Notes: generated by a model from the sequence alone, not told the origin. Counted from the stretch's first letter, positions 14,533-24,515 are shown. The stretch is 32,450 bases of DNA from Bacteroidaceae bacterium (GCA_017555845.1 JAFZFO010000065.1:1-32450), one strand, 5' to 3'. A program made the numbers and translations.

Positions 14533-16272
14533 TCAGATACCCATTGCCTTCTTCATTGCCTCAATGGTAGCATCGGCCTTGGCAACAGCATCGGCGTAGC
14601 AGTTGCGGCAACCCATCTTGCCCTTAGCCTCCATGTAGAACTTGATCTTAGGCTCTGTTCCCGAAGGACGTACAGATACCTTGTGACCGCTCTCGGTGAA
14701 GTACTGGAGCACGTTAGATGGCTCTGGCATGTCGATATCAGTTACATTGCCATCAACATCGGTCTGCTTCATAGCCTTGAAGTCCTTGTAGCAAACGACT
14801 TTCTCGCCAGCCATCTCCTTGAGAGGATTAGCACGGAAGTTCTCCATCATCTGACGGATTTCGTCGGCACCGCTCTTACCAGGCTTTACAACGTTCACTG
14901 TAACCTCCTTTGAGAAGCCATACTCTACATAGATATCCATGAGCATCTCATAGAGTGTCTTGCCGTTGTCCTTTGCCCAAGCAGCAACCTCGGCAATGAG
15001 GCTACAAGCCGATACAGAGTCCTTGTCGCGGCAGAAATCCTCGGCCAAGAAACCGAAGCTCTCCTCGCCACCACCGATATACTTTGCAATACCCTCGTTG
15101 TCACGGATTACCTTGGCAATCCACTTGAAACCGGTGTAGCAGTCGTACATAGTGAGGTTGTTCTTCTCGGCAATCTCCTTGATGACCTCGGTTGTCACGA
15201 TGGTCTTCACAACGAACTCCTTGCCGGTCATCTTGCCCAATGCACGGTACTGGGTGATGATGTAGTAAAGGAAAATCATACAGGTCTGGTTACCGTTGAT
15301 GATTACCCACTCGCCCTTGCTGTCCTTGCAAGCGATTGCAAGACGGTCAGCATCAGGGTCAGATGCCATAACGAGGTCGGCATCGATCTCCTTTGCAAGG
15401 TTAACGGCCATTGTCATAGCCTCGGGGTTCTCGGGGTTAGGAGAAACGACTGTTGGGAAGTTACCGTCCTTTACCATCTGTGCCTCTACGGTGTGGATGT
15501 TCTCGAAGCCCCAACGACGCAATGAAGCAGGGATGAGTACGCGGCCGCAACCGTGGATTGGAGTATAGACAATCTTGAGGTCCTTGTGACGCTCAATGAC
15601 AGCAGGATCAATGATGAGGCCCTTGACTGCATCGAGGAATACGTTGTCGACATCCTCGCCGATAACCTCGATGAGAGCAGGATTACCTGTGAACTTGATA
15701 TCCTCGACCTTCACACTCTCGACATGCTTGATGGTGTTGACATCGTGTGGAGCAAGCATCTGTGCACCGTCATCCCAATATGCCTTGTAGCCGTTATACT
15801 CCTTGGGGTTGTGGCTGGCAGTGATGTTTACACCGCTCTGGCAACCCAAATGACGGATAGCGAATGAAATCTCTGGTGTTGGACGAAGATCCTCGAAGAG
15901 ATATACCTTGATGCCGTTGGCCGAGAAGATGTTTGCAGAAATCTCGGCGAACAGACGGCTGTTGTTACGGCAGTCGTGACCTACTACAACTGAAATCTGC
16001 TCCAGATCCTTGAAGCACTCGTTGAGGTAGTTGGCAAGTCCCTGTGTAGCCTTACCTACAGTATAGATGTTCATGCGGTTGCTGCCGGCACCCATGATGC
16101 CACGCAAACCACCGGTACCAAACTCGAGTTCGCGGTAGAAAGCGTCGATGAGAGGAGTCTTGTCCTCATTGTCGAGCATTGCCTGAACCTCTTTTCTTGT
16201 CTCTTCGTCATAGGCAGGAGAAAGCCACTCTGTAGCCTTGTCCGTTACCATTTTAATAAGTTCCTGATCCAT
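14533..16272 (-). CDS. Phosphoglucomutase/phosphomannomutase family enzyme
   Basis: A 579-residue cytosolic alpha-D-phosphohexomutase that moves phosphate between C1 and C6 of hexoses (glucose, possibly mannose or pentose), feeding glycogen, nucleotide sugars and glycans. All four family loops are visible: the catalytic S153 in ITASHNPKEYNGYK, the Mg-binding DPDADR with D305, D307 and D309, the sugar-specificity loop GGGEESFGF, and the phosphate-binding loop RPSGTEPKIKFY near the C-terminus. Length and sequence fit the long PGM type common in Bacteroidetes. The start MDQELIKMV is the first ATG. It lies 104 bases after the dipeptidase gene with a possible promoter in the gap. Confidence 0.95.
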   Translation of the reverse strand: MDQELIKMVTDKATEWLSPAYDEETRKEVQAMLDNEDKTPLIDAFYRELEFGTGGLRGIMGAGSNRMNIYTVGKATQGLANYLNECFKDLEQISVVVGHDCRNNSRLFAEISANIFSANGIKVYLFEDLRPTPEISFAIRHLGCQSGVNITASHNPKEYNGYKAYWDDGAQMLAPHDVNTIKHVESVKVEDIKFTGNPALIEVIGEDVDNVFLDAVKGLIIDPAVIERHKDLKIVYTPIHGCGRVLIPASLRRWGFENIHTVEAQMVKDGNFPTVVSPNPENPEAMTMAVNLAKEIDADLVMASDPDADRLAIACKDSKGEWVIINGNQTCMIFLYYIITQYRALGKMTGKEFVVKTIVTTEVIKEIAEKNNLTMYDCYTGFKWIAKVIRDNEGIAKYIGGGEESFGFLAEDFCRDKDSVSACSLIAEVAAWAKDNGKTLYEMLMDIYVEYGFSKEVTVNVVKPGKSGADEIRQMMENFRANPLKEMAGEKVVCYKDFKAMKQTDVDGNVTDIDMPEPSNVLQYFTESGHKVSVRPSGTEPKIKFYMEAKGKMGCRNCYADAVAKADATIEAMKKAMGI

Positions 16273-16336
16273 AGTTTTATTATAGTAGTTATTCTTTTGT
16301 TATATCTACAGAATATCATAAACTGCAAACTATCTG

Positions 16337-16366
16337 CAAATATAGCGAATTCTTGGAATCTACAAG
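16337..16366 (-). promoter_or_regulatory. Weak candidate promoter of the mutase gene
   Basis: A minus-strand TATATTTG (16337-16344) fits the -7 pattern TAnnTTTG. The -33 partner (CTTG at 16363-16366, 18 bases away) is poor. Read-through from the dipeptidase operon is an alternative. Confidence 0.3.
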
Positions 16367-16376
16367 GGATTTTACA

Positions 16377-18023
16377 TTATTTTGCAGCAGGGATGAGATA
16401 ACGGTCGCCGGTTTCCTCAACAACCTTTCTCCAATAGTCGGTTGAATATCCCGGGCGTGTCATTTTGCCGGCGAAACCGCTCTTTGAACGCTGTATCTTG
16501 CCGTCCTTCTCGCTCTTGACAACAAGGTCGTTATACTTTACAATGACCTTTTCACCGAAAGCCTTCCATGCCGCAAGTGTCTCCTCGCCGCTTGTTGCTG
16601 TGAAATCGGTAAGCATCTTGATGGCATACTTGGGCGATGTGCCGATAACTGCCAAAGCCTCGGCCTCAACAACCTTGCTTCTCTCGTAGATGGCTGTCTC
16701 GAGTTCGCTCTGCACCTGGCGCATGTCATCGATTACAAGAGAATACTTAGGATAGATCATGTTTGATACCCAGTTGAACACCCAGAACGATGATTTCCAT
16801 GAGAAAACAACAGGGTCAGCATATTGCTGGGCATAGCAGTCGGGAACAGATGTTGCGCAACAGTATACCGGAGTGTAGACAACCATGTTTGAGTCATCGG
16901 TACCGAACCACATGACACCACCAACGGCATTGGGGAGCCAATTACGCAACTGCGCAACAAAGGTAAACGCAGTCTGGAATGTTGAGATTGGGCGCTCGTT
17001 GAAATACTCCTTGCCGTCGACCTTGAAGCTGAGTGGCGATGGACGGTATGGCATGTTGTATGGGCCGGCACCAAGATCATCGGTAATGGCAAATGGAGTA
17101 CCCTCGTAGTGGTCACGCATACCGCGCTGGACATCCTGCAATGAGAGTGGAGCCTTGGGCTTCATATAAAGCGGCATTGGCTCTGCTGTTGCATCGCCCT
17201 GTGCCCATGCGAGATATTCGTTCATATCGGCCTGGCCAAACATGTTGAAGAAGCTCCATACGCGGGCATCGCAGTAACGGAGGCCACCGAAATCGGCAGG
17301 GCAATATGCCGCTGCAAAATCAAAGTCCTCGTCCTTGCCATCGAAGTAACCCATCTTGCGTGCGAACTTGATGACATCCTTTGAGTAGCGTACGTTCTCC
17401 TTATCCTTCATGTCGAACTTGCGGATACGTGCCTGGTTGGCGTGAGCCGAAATGCAGTCATCGGGGATGCGGATTGCAACCCACACAGCACCTTTTTCCT
17501 TGCCACCCTTGCCAATCATCTCCATGATCCAAGCCTCGTTAGGATCGGCAATGGAGAAGCTCTCGCCGCTGCTGTAGTATCCATACTCGGCAACAAGAGA
17601 GGTCATCACGTCGATAGCCTCACGTGCTGTGCGTGAACGCTGCAATGCGAGATAGATGAGGTTACCGTAATCGACAACACCTGTTGTATCGACAAGTTCC
17701 TCGCGGCCACCGAAAGTTGTCTCGGCAATGGCAACCTGGTGCTCGTTGATGTTGCCAAGGACGTTGTATGTGCGGCGTGCCTCGGCAATCTGACCAAGGT
17801 ATTCGCCTGAATCCCAGTTGTAGATATCGCGCATTGTGCCCTCGGGGTACACAGCTGCAGGGAAATGAGCTACATAGCCGCTCATGCCATAGCTGTCGGC
17901 ACTGTATGAGATGAACACTGAACCGTCGGCCGACGCCTTCTTGCCAACAATGAAGTTGGTGCAGGCAACACCCTCGGTCACAAAAAGCAGCACTGCTGCC
18001 AAAGCAAACAAAATCTTTTTCAT
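16377..18023 (-). CDS. C69-family dipeptidase, exported
   Basis: A 548-residue N-terminal nucleophile hydrolase of the peptidase C69 (PepD-like) group, which cleaves dipeptides. Residues 1-20 are a signal peptide ending EGVA. The next residue, C21 in ACTNFIVGKKASADGS, is the family nucleophile, freed by removal of the leader. Other conserved blocks include NEHQVAIAETTFGGR, ALQRSRTAREAID and NEAWIMEMIG. An exported form fits uptake of peptides in the periplasm or at the surface. It is the last gene of a minus-strand operon, 15 bases after the M23 peptidase stop. Lipobox-like reading (VAC) is also possible, but the family assignment makes catalysis the more likely role of this Cys. Confidence 0.9.
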   Translation of the reverse strand: MKKILFALAAVLLFVTEGVACTNFIVGKKASADGSVFISYSADSYGMSGYVAHFPAAVYPEGTMRDIYNWDSGEYLGQIAEARRTYNVLGNINEHQVAIAETTFGGREELVDTTGVVDYGNLIYLALQRSRTAREAIDVMTSLVAEYGYYSSGESFSIADPNEAWIMEMIGKGGKEKGAVWVAIRIPDDCISAHANQARIRKFDMKDKENVRYSKDVIKFARKMGYFDGKDEDFDFAAAYCPADFGGLRYCDARVWSFFNMFGQADMNEYLAWAQGDATAEPMPLYMKPKAPLSLQDVQRGMRDHYEGTPFAITDDLGAGPYNMPYRPSPLSFKVDGKEYFNERPISTFQTAFTFVAQLRNWLPNAVGGVMWFGTDDSNMVVYTPVYCCATSVPDCYAQQYADPVVFSWKSSFWVFNWVSNMIYPKYSLVIDDMRQVQSELETAIYERSKVVEAEALAVIGTSPKYAIKMLTDFTATSGEETLAAWKAFGEKVIVKYNDLVVKSEKDGKIQRSKSGFAGKMTRPGYSTDYWRKVVEETGDRYLIPAAK

Positions 18024-18038
18024 AGTATTTTCAATTTA

Positions 18039-19724
18039 TCAATATCTTATTTCCTTTTCAAAAACGGCGGTATTGCCACAGGCATCGGTAGCAACGACCT
18101 TGAGCTGATGCGTTCCACGCTTTATGTTCTCCTGTCTAAGATCCAATGTCAGGCGACGGTCCTTGCGGTTATAGGTAAAAAGCACGAACTTGCCGTTGAG
18201 AGTGCCATGGAACGAGGTGGGCTTTGTCTCCTTGTCATCGAGCATGAGCACGACCTTGGCTTCCTGTCCCCAAGCTGACTCCTTGACAGGCTTGAGTACC
18301 GGGGGCACGGTGTCTACCGCAATGTCATACACACCCTGAGAGGAGATGGTGGCAGTGAGCCAACCATCGGAATATTTTCCACCAATCCAAGAGCTGCTCT
18401 TCGGGGTCTTTTTACATACATAGAGCTTGCCGGTGTCGACACCTGACAACTCTTCGCCGACCTTGAGCGAGAGCTTTGCGCCGTGCCAGAAGATGACGTC
18501 CTCATCGGTTGAGCGGCAACTGCCCGAGATGGTGCAGCTGTCATCGCACGCAATGTCAAGACAGGCATCATCGAACATCTCGCCACGGGGAATGAACAGA
18601 CGTGCGCCGTCGGCAACAAGGAAGTGTTCCCTGTTCCAGCGCAATGGCGCCGACTCTCTTTTGGGCTGCGGGATGGGGCAAGGGTTGCCACGGACAACAA
18701 AGCGGCAGATGGAGAGGTTGCCATGATAGTCGGCAAGGTGGCACTCTACATTATAGAGACGTGCGCTGTCAATGGTTACCCAGCCACGCCTTGCATTGCT
18801 CTTGTAACGTGCAAAGGGGTTATTGGGCATGCGATAGAGCTTTTGGAAGGTTCCTTCACCGCGTCTTTCACGCGCCTGGTCGACACATGCCAAGATGAGT
18901 TTGTTCTGTGCGAAAGTAAAGCTGTCCATCTGCATCTCGAAATGCGACACGCTGTCCACAAAGAGCTCCACGCGATAGAGGCCGTATTTGTTTGTGGTAT
19001 TGTCCATGTAGTCGAGAGCCTCAATGCCAAAGGCTATATCGCCCCATGCCTCAATGGTGTCGGGGAGTGCATTACCCTTGAGAGGAAAGGCCCGTGATGC
19101 TTCGCTGCCGAAAAGTGCGCCCTTGCCAATGCGTGGATAGACTGCAACAGAGGTTGCCCTGGGGGCACGGGTATCGGTAACGAGCTGCTTGTAATAGGGC
19201 AATGGGTTATAGAGCTTGTTGCCACTCTCATCGCGCAACTCAAAATGGAGGTGCGGACCGAAAGAGTAGCCCGTGTTTCCGGCACTGGCAAGGAACTCGC
19301 CACGTGTCACGGGATAGTCGCCGGGAGCGAAATAGAGATCGGCCTCGAAACACTCATTATCATACTGGTATTTGCGGATGCGCTCGGCTATGGCATCGGG
19401 GAAACGGTCGAGATGGGCATAGACGGTCATGTAGCCATCGTGCTTGACATAGAGCGCCTGGCCATAGCCTGCAGCCTCGACCTTGGCGCGGTAGATGTAA
19501 CCGTCGGCAACGGCCATGATGGGCTTGCCCACTACTCCACAGGTCTTGAAATCGAGTCCCGAATGGAAATGGTTGGAACGCAGCTCGCCGTAACTTGCGC
19601 TCAGCAGGATATCGAAATCAAAGGGAGAGCGCAGCTCCTCATGGGCGGCAGGTTGCGCAAAGGCACGTACCACAGCAAGGAGAAGGGCGAGTGTGAGGGT
19701 TATTCTATTGAGTATATTCTTCAT
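18039..19724 (-). CDS. M23-family (LytM-type) metallopeptidase, exported
   Basis: A 561-residue zinc endopeptidase-fold protein. Residues 1-23 are a signal peptide (ending AFAQ). The LytM domain spans about 48-170: H54 and D58 in NHFHSGLDF, H104 in VYAHLDRF, and H158 and H160 in GPHLHFELRD, the complete metal and catalytic set, so activity on peptidoglycan cross-links is plausible. The C-terminal 390 residues are beta-rich and of unknown role. The start at 19724 is chosen because it gives the signal peptide; the longer frame upstream lies inside the flippase gene. Its ATG overlaps the flippase stop as ATGA, which suggests translational coupling. Confidence 0.9.
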   Translation of the reverse strand: MKNILNRITLTLALLLAVVRAFAQPAAHEELRSPFDFDILLSASYGELRSNHFHSGLDFKTCGVVGKPIMAVADGYIYRAKVEAAGYGQALYVKHDGYMTVYAHLDRFPDAIAERIRKYQYDNECFEADLYFAPGDYPVTRGEFLASAGNTGYSFGPHLHFELRDESGNKLYNPLPYYKQLVTDTRAPRATSVAVYPRIGKGALFGSEASRAFPLKGNALPDTIEAWGDIAFGIEALDYMDNTTNKYGLYRVELFVDSVSHFEMQMDSFTFAQNKLILACVDQARERRGEGTFQKLYRMPNNPFARYKSNARRGWVTIDSARLYNVECHLADYHGNLSICRFVVRGNPCPIPQPKRESAPLRWNREHFLVADGARLFIPRGEMFDDACLDIACDDSCTISGSCRSTDEDVIFWHGAKLSLKVGEELSGVDTGKLYVCKKTPKSSSWIGGKYSDGWLTATISSQGVYDIAVDTVPPVLKPVKESAWGQEAKVVLMLDDKETKPTSFHGTLNGKFVLFTYNRKDRRLTLDLRQENIKRGTHQLKVVATDACGNTAVFEKEIRY

Positions 19725-21238
19725 CTGTTTTTCCTGAAAATGCGTTTGAGGAGTGATTTCATAAGGTTGCCGTGCTGCGACAGGCGACGGAGTGAAACGA
19801 CAACCGACACTGCAGCAATGGCAAAACCCGCAAAGCGGAGCCATGGAAAGCGGACGGCATAGAATGCCGAGAAGATGACAGCCAAGCCGGCAAACAATGC
19901 AAACACAAAGCTGCGGAGTGCCCTGCCCGACAGGTAGAACCCATAGCGGAAACGGGCGATGGAATAGACTACTGTCAAATCAATCATCCTGGCAAACAGC
20001 ATGCCGGCACCGGCACCTGACCAACCATAAAGACGGTAACCCAAAAGGGTCAGCAACACGAAAGAGAGGTTGTATACTGTCTCCTGGGCTGCAAAGGTAA
20101 GTGTATCGCCCTTTGAGACGGGGAGGAAGGAGATTGGGTAGGTCATTATGTGGAACAGCAGTCCAAAGACAGCCAGTTGTGTCATCTGGAGCGCCGGCAT
20201 GAATTCATGTTTGAAAAAGAGCGGGAAGAGCCATGGGAGCAGCATAATGACGCTATAGATGATGGGCGGCTGCACAAGCAGGTGCGCCTCGATATGCTCG
20301 TTGACCATGGCATTGCGCTCGGCAGTACGCGAGAAGATGCCCGAGAGACGTGGGTAGTAATCGGAGTCGAACGCGGCAAAGAGTATTGATGGCAGCATGC
20401 CGACAAGCAGGTAGCCGGCCGAGAAGATTCCGACAGCGCTGTCACCACCCCAACGGGTAATCATAAGGCATATGAGCCACACTGAGCCGGAAACAAGGAC
20501 CGTTGCATATATGTAGCCCGCACCGAGTTTGATGATGTCGACACCCTCACGCAGAAGAGTACGCGAGAAGGGCTTTGCACGATAGGCATAGAGTCTTGTA
20601 GAAAAATAGAGAGCCCCGGCCATCTGAAACAGTGCGACAAGGAATATTGACGGGATTATTCCCGCTGTGCCAAGAAGGAAATAGAGCGGGAGGGTAACGA
20701 GGAGTGCGCTGACGGCTGTCCACAAGGTGTAGAGCGCTATCTTGACAGGTTGCTTGACACCACGCAGCACTGCAAGCTCACCTCCTGACACGGCAATAAA
20801 AAAGACTGCCGGCGCGACAAGAGAGAGGTGCAAAGCCGAGGCTGCACTGCCGTCGAACATCCACTGCGAGAGCAGCGGAGAGAGAAGAAGCATCAACGCC
20901 ATGCCCACAATACCCGTAAGCAGCGCTATGCTACGCACAACCTTGATGCAGTGGCGTACCTCGCTGTCGTTGCCATTGCTGTATGTATCGGACAGACGGC
21001 GTACGGCGCTCAAGGAGAGGCTCAAACCAGTGGTGTCGCAAAAGAGCTGGATGGTACGGTTGTAGAGGGCAATGATTCCGAAGCCCGCCGTACCAAGGAG
21101 CACTGAGGCAAACTTGTTGCGGACCATGCTCAACAGCACAGAGATGCCTTGCGCGCCACCGAATATGCCAAGATATCGGATGACACGCCCATAGTCGCCA
21201 GTAGATGTATTCGTATTGTTGTCCCTGTTTTTGCCCAT
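19721..21238 (-). CDS. Polysaccharide flippase (Wzx/MOP superfamily)
   Basis: A 505-residue inner-membrane protein with about 12-14 hydrophobic segments (for example GIVGMALMLLLSPLL, VFFIAVSGGELAVL and ALLVTLPLYFLLGTAGI). The opening RVIRYLGIFGGAQGISVLLS and the VRNKFASVLLGTAGFGI block are typical of O-antigen/lipid-linked oligosaccharide flippases. It would move undecaprenyl-linked glycan across the inner membrane. It diverges, 199 bases apart, from three glycosyltransferase genes, which supports a glycan export role. It is the first gene of the operon with the M23 and C69 peptidases, overlapping the former by four bases. The cargo is unknown. Confidence 0.88.
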   Translation of the reverse strand: MGKNRDNNTNTSTGDYGRVIRYLGIFGGAQGISVLLSMVRNKFASVLLGTAGFGIIALYNRTIQLFCDTTGLSLSLSAVRRLSDTYSNGNDSEVRHCIKVVRSIALLTGIVGMALMLLLSPLLSQWMFDGSAASALHLSLVAPAVFFIAVSGGELAVLRGVKQPVKIALYTLWTAVSALLVTLPLYFLLGTAGIIPSIFLVALFQMAGALYFSTRLYAYRAKPFSRTLLREGVDIIKLGAGYIYATVLVSGSVWLICLMITRWGGDSAVGIFSAGYLLVGMLPSILFAAFDSDYYPRLSGIFSRTAERNAMVNEHIEAHLLVQPPIIYSVIMLLPWLFPLFFKHEFMPALQMTQLAVFGLLFHIMTYPISFLPVSKGDTLTFAAQETVYNLSFVLLTLLGYRLYGWSGAGAGMLFARMIDLTVVYSIARFRYGFYLSGRALRSFVFALFAGLAVIFSAFYAVRFPWLRFAGFAIAAVSVVVSLRRLSQHGNLMKSLLKRIFRKNR

Positions 21239-21401
21239 GTTTCAACGTGAGCCGCTGCATGCGGTCATATTAGATGCGAAGATAGCGAAAAAAGAGCGAA
21301 AAACATGCCGGGAGGGCGCAAGAAATTGAGAAAGCACGACAATTAATTCAAGAAAAGAAAAAAACAGCACTTTTTATCGGGGGGATATGTGGATTATTTT
21401 A

Positions 21402-21409
21402 TATCTTTG
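21402..21409 (+). promoter_or_regulatory. Possible -7 box for the glycosyltransferase operon
   Basis: TATCTTTG lies 28 bases before the first glycosyltransferase ATG. No convincing TTTG is found at the right distance upstream, so this is only a partial promoter match. Confidence 0.35.
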
Positions 21410-21437
21410 TCATTAACCGCAAAAACGAAAAGAAAGA

Positions 21438-22409
21438 ATGAAACTGAGCATCATAGTACCGGTATACAAAGTAAGACGTCATTTGCAGAGATGCATCGAG
21501 AGTATCCTGCAGCAGACATACACCGACTATGAGCTTATTCTCGTTGATGACGGTTCGCCCGACAATTGCGGCGCGATATGCGAGAGGTATGCACAGGAGT
21601 GCGACAAGGTAAAGGTCATACATAAGAAGAACGGTGGTCTCTCATCGGCACGAAACGCCGGTATTGCAGTGGCACGTGGAGAGTATATCACGTTTGTAGA
21701 CGGCGATGACACGGTGGCATCGGGAACATACTACTACAACATGCACATACTGCAGACAAACCCCGACATCGACATCCTTGAATACCCCATAATAAAGTAC
21801 TACGAGTCGCCACGCAGCGAAATCATATCGTTCAAGCCTGAGAAGATAAAGGGCAACGAGAATGTCTTTACAGACTGGATAAAGCGCAAGGGATACAACC
21901 ACTGCTTTGCCTGCAACAAGATTTACCGCGCCGACATGTTCATGTTCGTACGCTACCCCGAGGGCGAGGTTTTTGAGGACATCCTTGTAACTCCACAGCT
22001 TTATGAAGGAAGCGAGAATGTGTACTACTCGGACTGTGGTTTCTACTACTATTATGACCACCCCGAGAGCATTTCGAACACATATAGTTTCAAATCGAAA
22101 TTTTTCATATACCGCAACTTCGTACAGTTGCACGAAAAAGTGGCAAGCAACCCCGAGTTGAAAGAACAGGCGCACGACATTCTGTTCCACTGCACCGACA
22201 ACCTGATTGACCTGCTGCGTTGCAGGGACGGGGAGAAAGAGCAGTACAAGGAAGCCGTTGCAATGATTAAGGGCAAGGGCATTTCACTGCCGGAACTGTA
22301 CAGAATGAGCCTGTCGATAAAGAAGAAAATCAAATATACGACATTAGCACTGTTCGGTGCGGTTATACACTGCCACTTATACGCTTTTTTACACAAGAAG
22401 CTAAATTGA
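21438..22409 (+). CDS. Family 2 glycosyltransferase
   Basis: A 323-residue inverting GT-A transferase that adds a sugar from a nucleotide donor during surface-glycan synthesis. Seen: SIIVPVYKVRRHLQRCIESI at 4-23, the nucleotide-binding ILVDDGSPDN with D37-D38, the KKNGGLSSARNAG block at 63-75, and the metal-binding VDGDD at 87-91. The C-terminal 200 residues carry the acceptor domain, and the end has a short hydrophobic stretch (TTLALFGAVIHCHLYAFL) that may touch the membrane. It is the first of three genes; the next starts seven bases after this stop. Donor and acceptor cannot be read from sequence. Confidence 0.92.
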   Translation: MKLSIIVPVYKVRRHLQRCIESILQQTYTDYELILVDDGSPDNCGAICERYAQECDKVKVIHKKNGGLSSARNAGIAVARGEYITFVDGDDTVASGTYYYNMHILQTNPDIDILEYPIIKYYESPRSEIISFKPEKIKGNENVFTDWIKRKGYNHCFACNKIYRADMFMFVRYPEGEVFEDILVTPQLYEGSENVYYSDCGFYYYYDHPESISNTYSFKSKFFIYRNFVQLHEKVASNPELKEQAHDILFHCTDNLIDLLRCRDGEKEQYKEAVAMIKGKGISLPELYRMSLSIKKKIKYTTLALFGAVIHCHLYAFLHKKLN

Positions 22410-22416
22410 CACTACG

Positions 22417-23418
22417 ATGTTCCTGTCAATAATAATTCCACATTACAACCTACAAAGGGAACTGCTTGAGCGATGCATAGAAAGCATTGTGGAGCAGGAG
22501 ATGCCAAGCGACGATTATGAGATAATCATTGTCGACGATGGCTCCATTACCCCGCCTGTGTGGGTTGAGGAGTTGTACCCTGGCACGAACATCAGGCTGT
22601 TGAATGAACCCCACGGCGGACCGGGAGCAGCCCGCAACAGAGGAATAGAGGAAGCCAAAGGAACATATATAGAGTTTGTGGATGCCGACGACACACTTGT
22701 CACCGGCAACGAATACAAACAGTGTCTGGAGGTGTTGCGCAGCGACATGCCGGAAATACTGCATTTCAACTACCGCGTAATACCCGCAGGCAACGAATTG
22801 CCGGACGACAGGAAGGAATACCAAGTCCACTTCAGCAACATCATTAGCGGAGCAAGATACATGAGGGAGTTCAACCTCTCGGGCAGTCCATGCCGCTATT
22901 TTGCACGCAAGGAGCTCATTCTTGAGAAGGACATCCTCTTTCCGGTGAACACATTCCACGAGGATGAGGAGTTCAACACAATACTGCACTTCCACGCCCG
23001 CACATTGGTATACAGCGACGCTGTGCTATACAACTACTTCATACGAGAAGGTTCAACGACGGCAAACAGCAAGGCCGAATTCGAGGAGAAGCGCATAAAC
23101 GACATGCTGCACGTCATCGAGAGGCTTTTCTATTTCAGAAGGACACAGGAGCATTGCAGCAAGACACAAAGCGAGGGTTTCAGCCACAAGTTCGCAATGC
23201 TTGGAGTGGATGCCACCCTGAACATGATGTACAATGGTATGAGTGCAAAGACAATTGTTGCAAAATGCCGCAAGCACTTTGAGCCAATAGGGCTATATCC
23301 ACTGCCTAAAGCAGGCTATTCAATGAAATACCGCATATTCCGCACACTCGCAAACAGCAAGTGCGGAATGAGATTGCTGCGACTGTTCATTCCATCAAGA
23401 AAACCGATAAAGAGATGA
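22417..23418 (+). CDS. Family 2 glycosyltransferase
   Basis: A 333-residue GT-A enzyme, distinct from its upstream neighbour but of the same fold: SIIIPHYNLQRELLERCIES at 4-23, IIIVDDGS with D40-D41, the GGPGAARNRG block at 67-76 and FVDADD at 87-92. It probably performs the second sugar transfer in the same glycan. The stop overlaps the ATG of the next gene in an ATGA junction, a sign of translational coupling. No membrane segment or signal peptide is seen. Confidence 0.92.
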   Translation: MFLSIIIPHYNLQRELLERCIESIVEQEMPSDDYEIIIVDDGSITPPVWVEELYPGTNIRLLNEPHGGPGAARNRGIEEAKGTYIEFVDADDTLVTGNEYKQCLEVLRSDMPEILHFNYRVIPAGNELPDDRKEYQVHFSNIISGARYMREFNLSGSPCRYFARKELILEKDILFPVNTFHEDEEFNTILHFHARTLVYSDAVLYNYFIREGSTTANSKAEFEEKRINDMLHVIERLFYFRRTQEHCSKTQSEGFSHKFAMLGVDATLNMMYNGMSAKTIVAKCRKHFEPIGLYPLPKAGYSMKYRIFRTLANSKCGMRLLRLFIPSRKPIKR

Positions 23419-24506
23419 AGATTCTGCTCATAGGCGAATACAGCAACGTCCACTGGACACTTGCCGAGGGGTTGCGCTCACTGGGACACACGGTGTGCGT
23501 GGTAAGCAACGGCGATTTCTGGAAGGACTACAGACGCGACATTTCACTTGTGAGGGAATATACCAAGCTGGGCGGCATGAAATATCTGCTAAAGCTGTAC
23601 ACCCTGTTGCCCAAGCTACGCGGATATGACATAGTGCAGATAATAAACCCCATGTTCCTGGAGTTGAAAGCGGAGCGCATAGCGCCAATATACAGATATC
23701 TCAAAAGACACAACGGCAAGGTGTTCATGGGAGCATATGGCATGGACGCCTACTGGGTAGAGGCCTGCACAAGCACGCCATACCGTTTCCGCTACTCGGA
23801 TTTCAACATTGGCGAAAATAGAATAACGAACGATTATGTCAACGAACAGGAGGCCGACTGGAAGGAGACACCCAAGGCACACCTGAACCACCATATAGCA
23901 AATGACTGTGACGGCATCATTGCAGGACTGTATGAATATTACGCCGCATACGAACCTGCTCACAAAGACAAGCTCACTTACATCCCATTCCCCGTTCCAA
24001 GCGACAGGAACGCGAAGGCAATATACGACAAGGAACGTAAAATACGTTTTTTCATAGGAATACAGAAGACACGCAGCATATACAAGGGAACGGACATTAT
24101 GCTACGTGCGCTTGAACGCGTTGCACATGACTACCCAAACGAATGCGAGATTCTGAAGGCCGAGAGTGTGCCTTTTGAACAATACTCAAGGATGATAGAG
24201 GGTTGCGATGTTCTGCTTGACCAGCTTTACGGCTACTCGCCTGCAATGAACGCTCTGCTTGCAATGTCAAAGGGTAAGATTGTCGTAGGCGGTGCCGAGC
24301 CCGAGTGCTACGATATCCTTGGCGAGCAGACGCTGCGCCCAATGGTAAACGTAACCCCAAGTGAAGAGGATGTATACAACAAACTGGAATGGCTTGTAAA
24401 GAATAAGGAGCAGATTGCCACAATGCAGCAGCAGAGCATTGAGTTCATAGAGAAGCACCACTGCCCCATCAAGGTCGCGAAACAGTACCTTGATTTCTGG
24501 AAATAA
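23415..24506 (+). CDS. Glycosyltransferase, GT4-like (GT-B fold)
   Basis: A 363-residue protein starting MKILLIGEYSNVHWTLAEGL, with the glycine-containing N-terminal loop typical of GT-B enzymes. The C-terminal half carries a GT4-like donor site: RFFIGIQKTRSIYKGTDIML (residues about 215-235), then CDVLLDQLYGYSPAMNALLA and GAEPECYDI with the usual acidic pair region. It is a retaining transferase by family. The start is the ATG at 23415; the frame is open 18 codons further but overlaps the previous gene. It ends at the tRNA region. The donor is unknown. Confidence 0.85.
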   Translation: MKILLIGEYSNVHWTLAEGLRSLGHTVCVVSNGDFWKDYRRDISLVREYTKLGGMKYLLKLYTLLPKLRGYDIVQIINPMFLELKAERIAPIYRYLKRHNGKVFMGAYGMDAYWVEACTSTPYRFRYSDFNIGENRITNDYVNEQEADWKETPKAHLNHHIANDCDGIIAGLYEYYAAYEPAHKDKLTYIPFPVPSDRNAKAIYDKERKIRFFIGIQKTRSIYKGTDIMLRALERVAHDYPNECEILKAESVPFEQYSRMIEGCDVLLDQLYGYSPAMNALLAMSKGKIVVGGAEPECYDILGEQTLRPMVNVTPSEEDVYNKLEWLVKNKEQIATMQQQSIEFIEKHHCPIKVAKQYLDFWK

Positions 24507-24515
24507 TCACTTAAA

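Noticed and set aside
19202-19862. A 205-residue plus-strand frame
   Set aside because: It is antisense to the M23 peptidase and flippase genes, with no recognisable domain.
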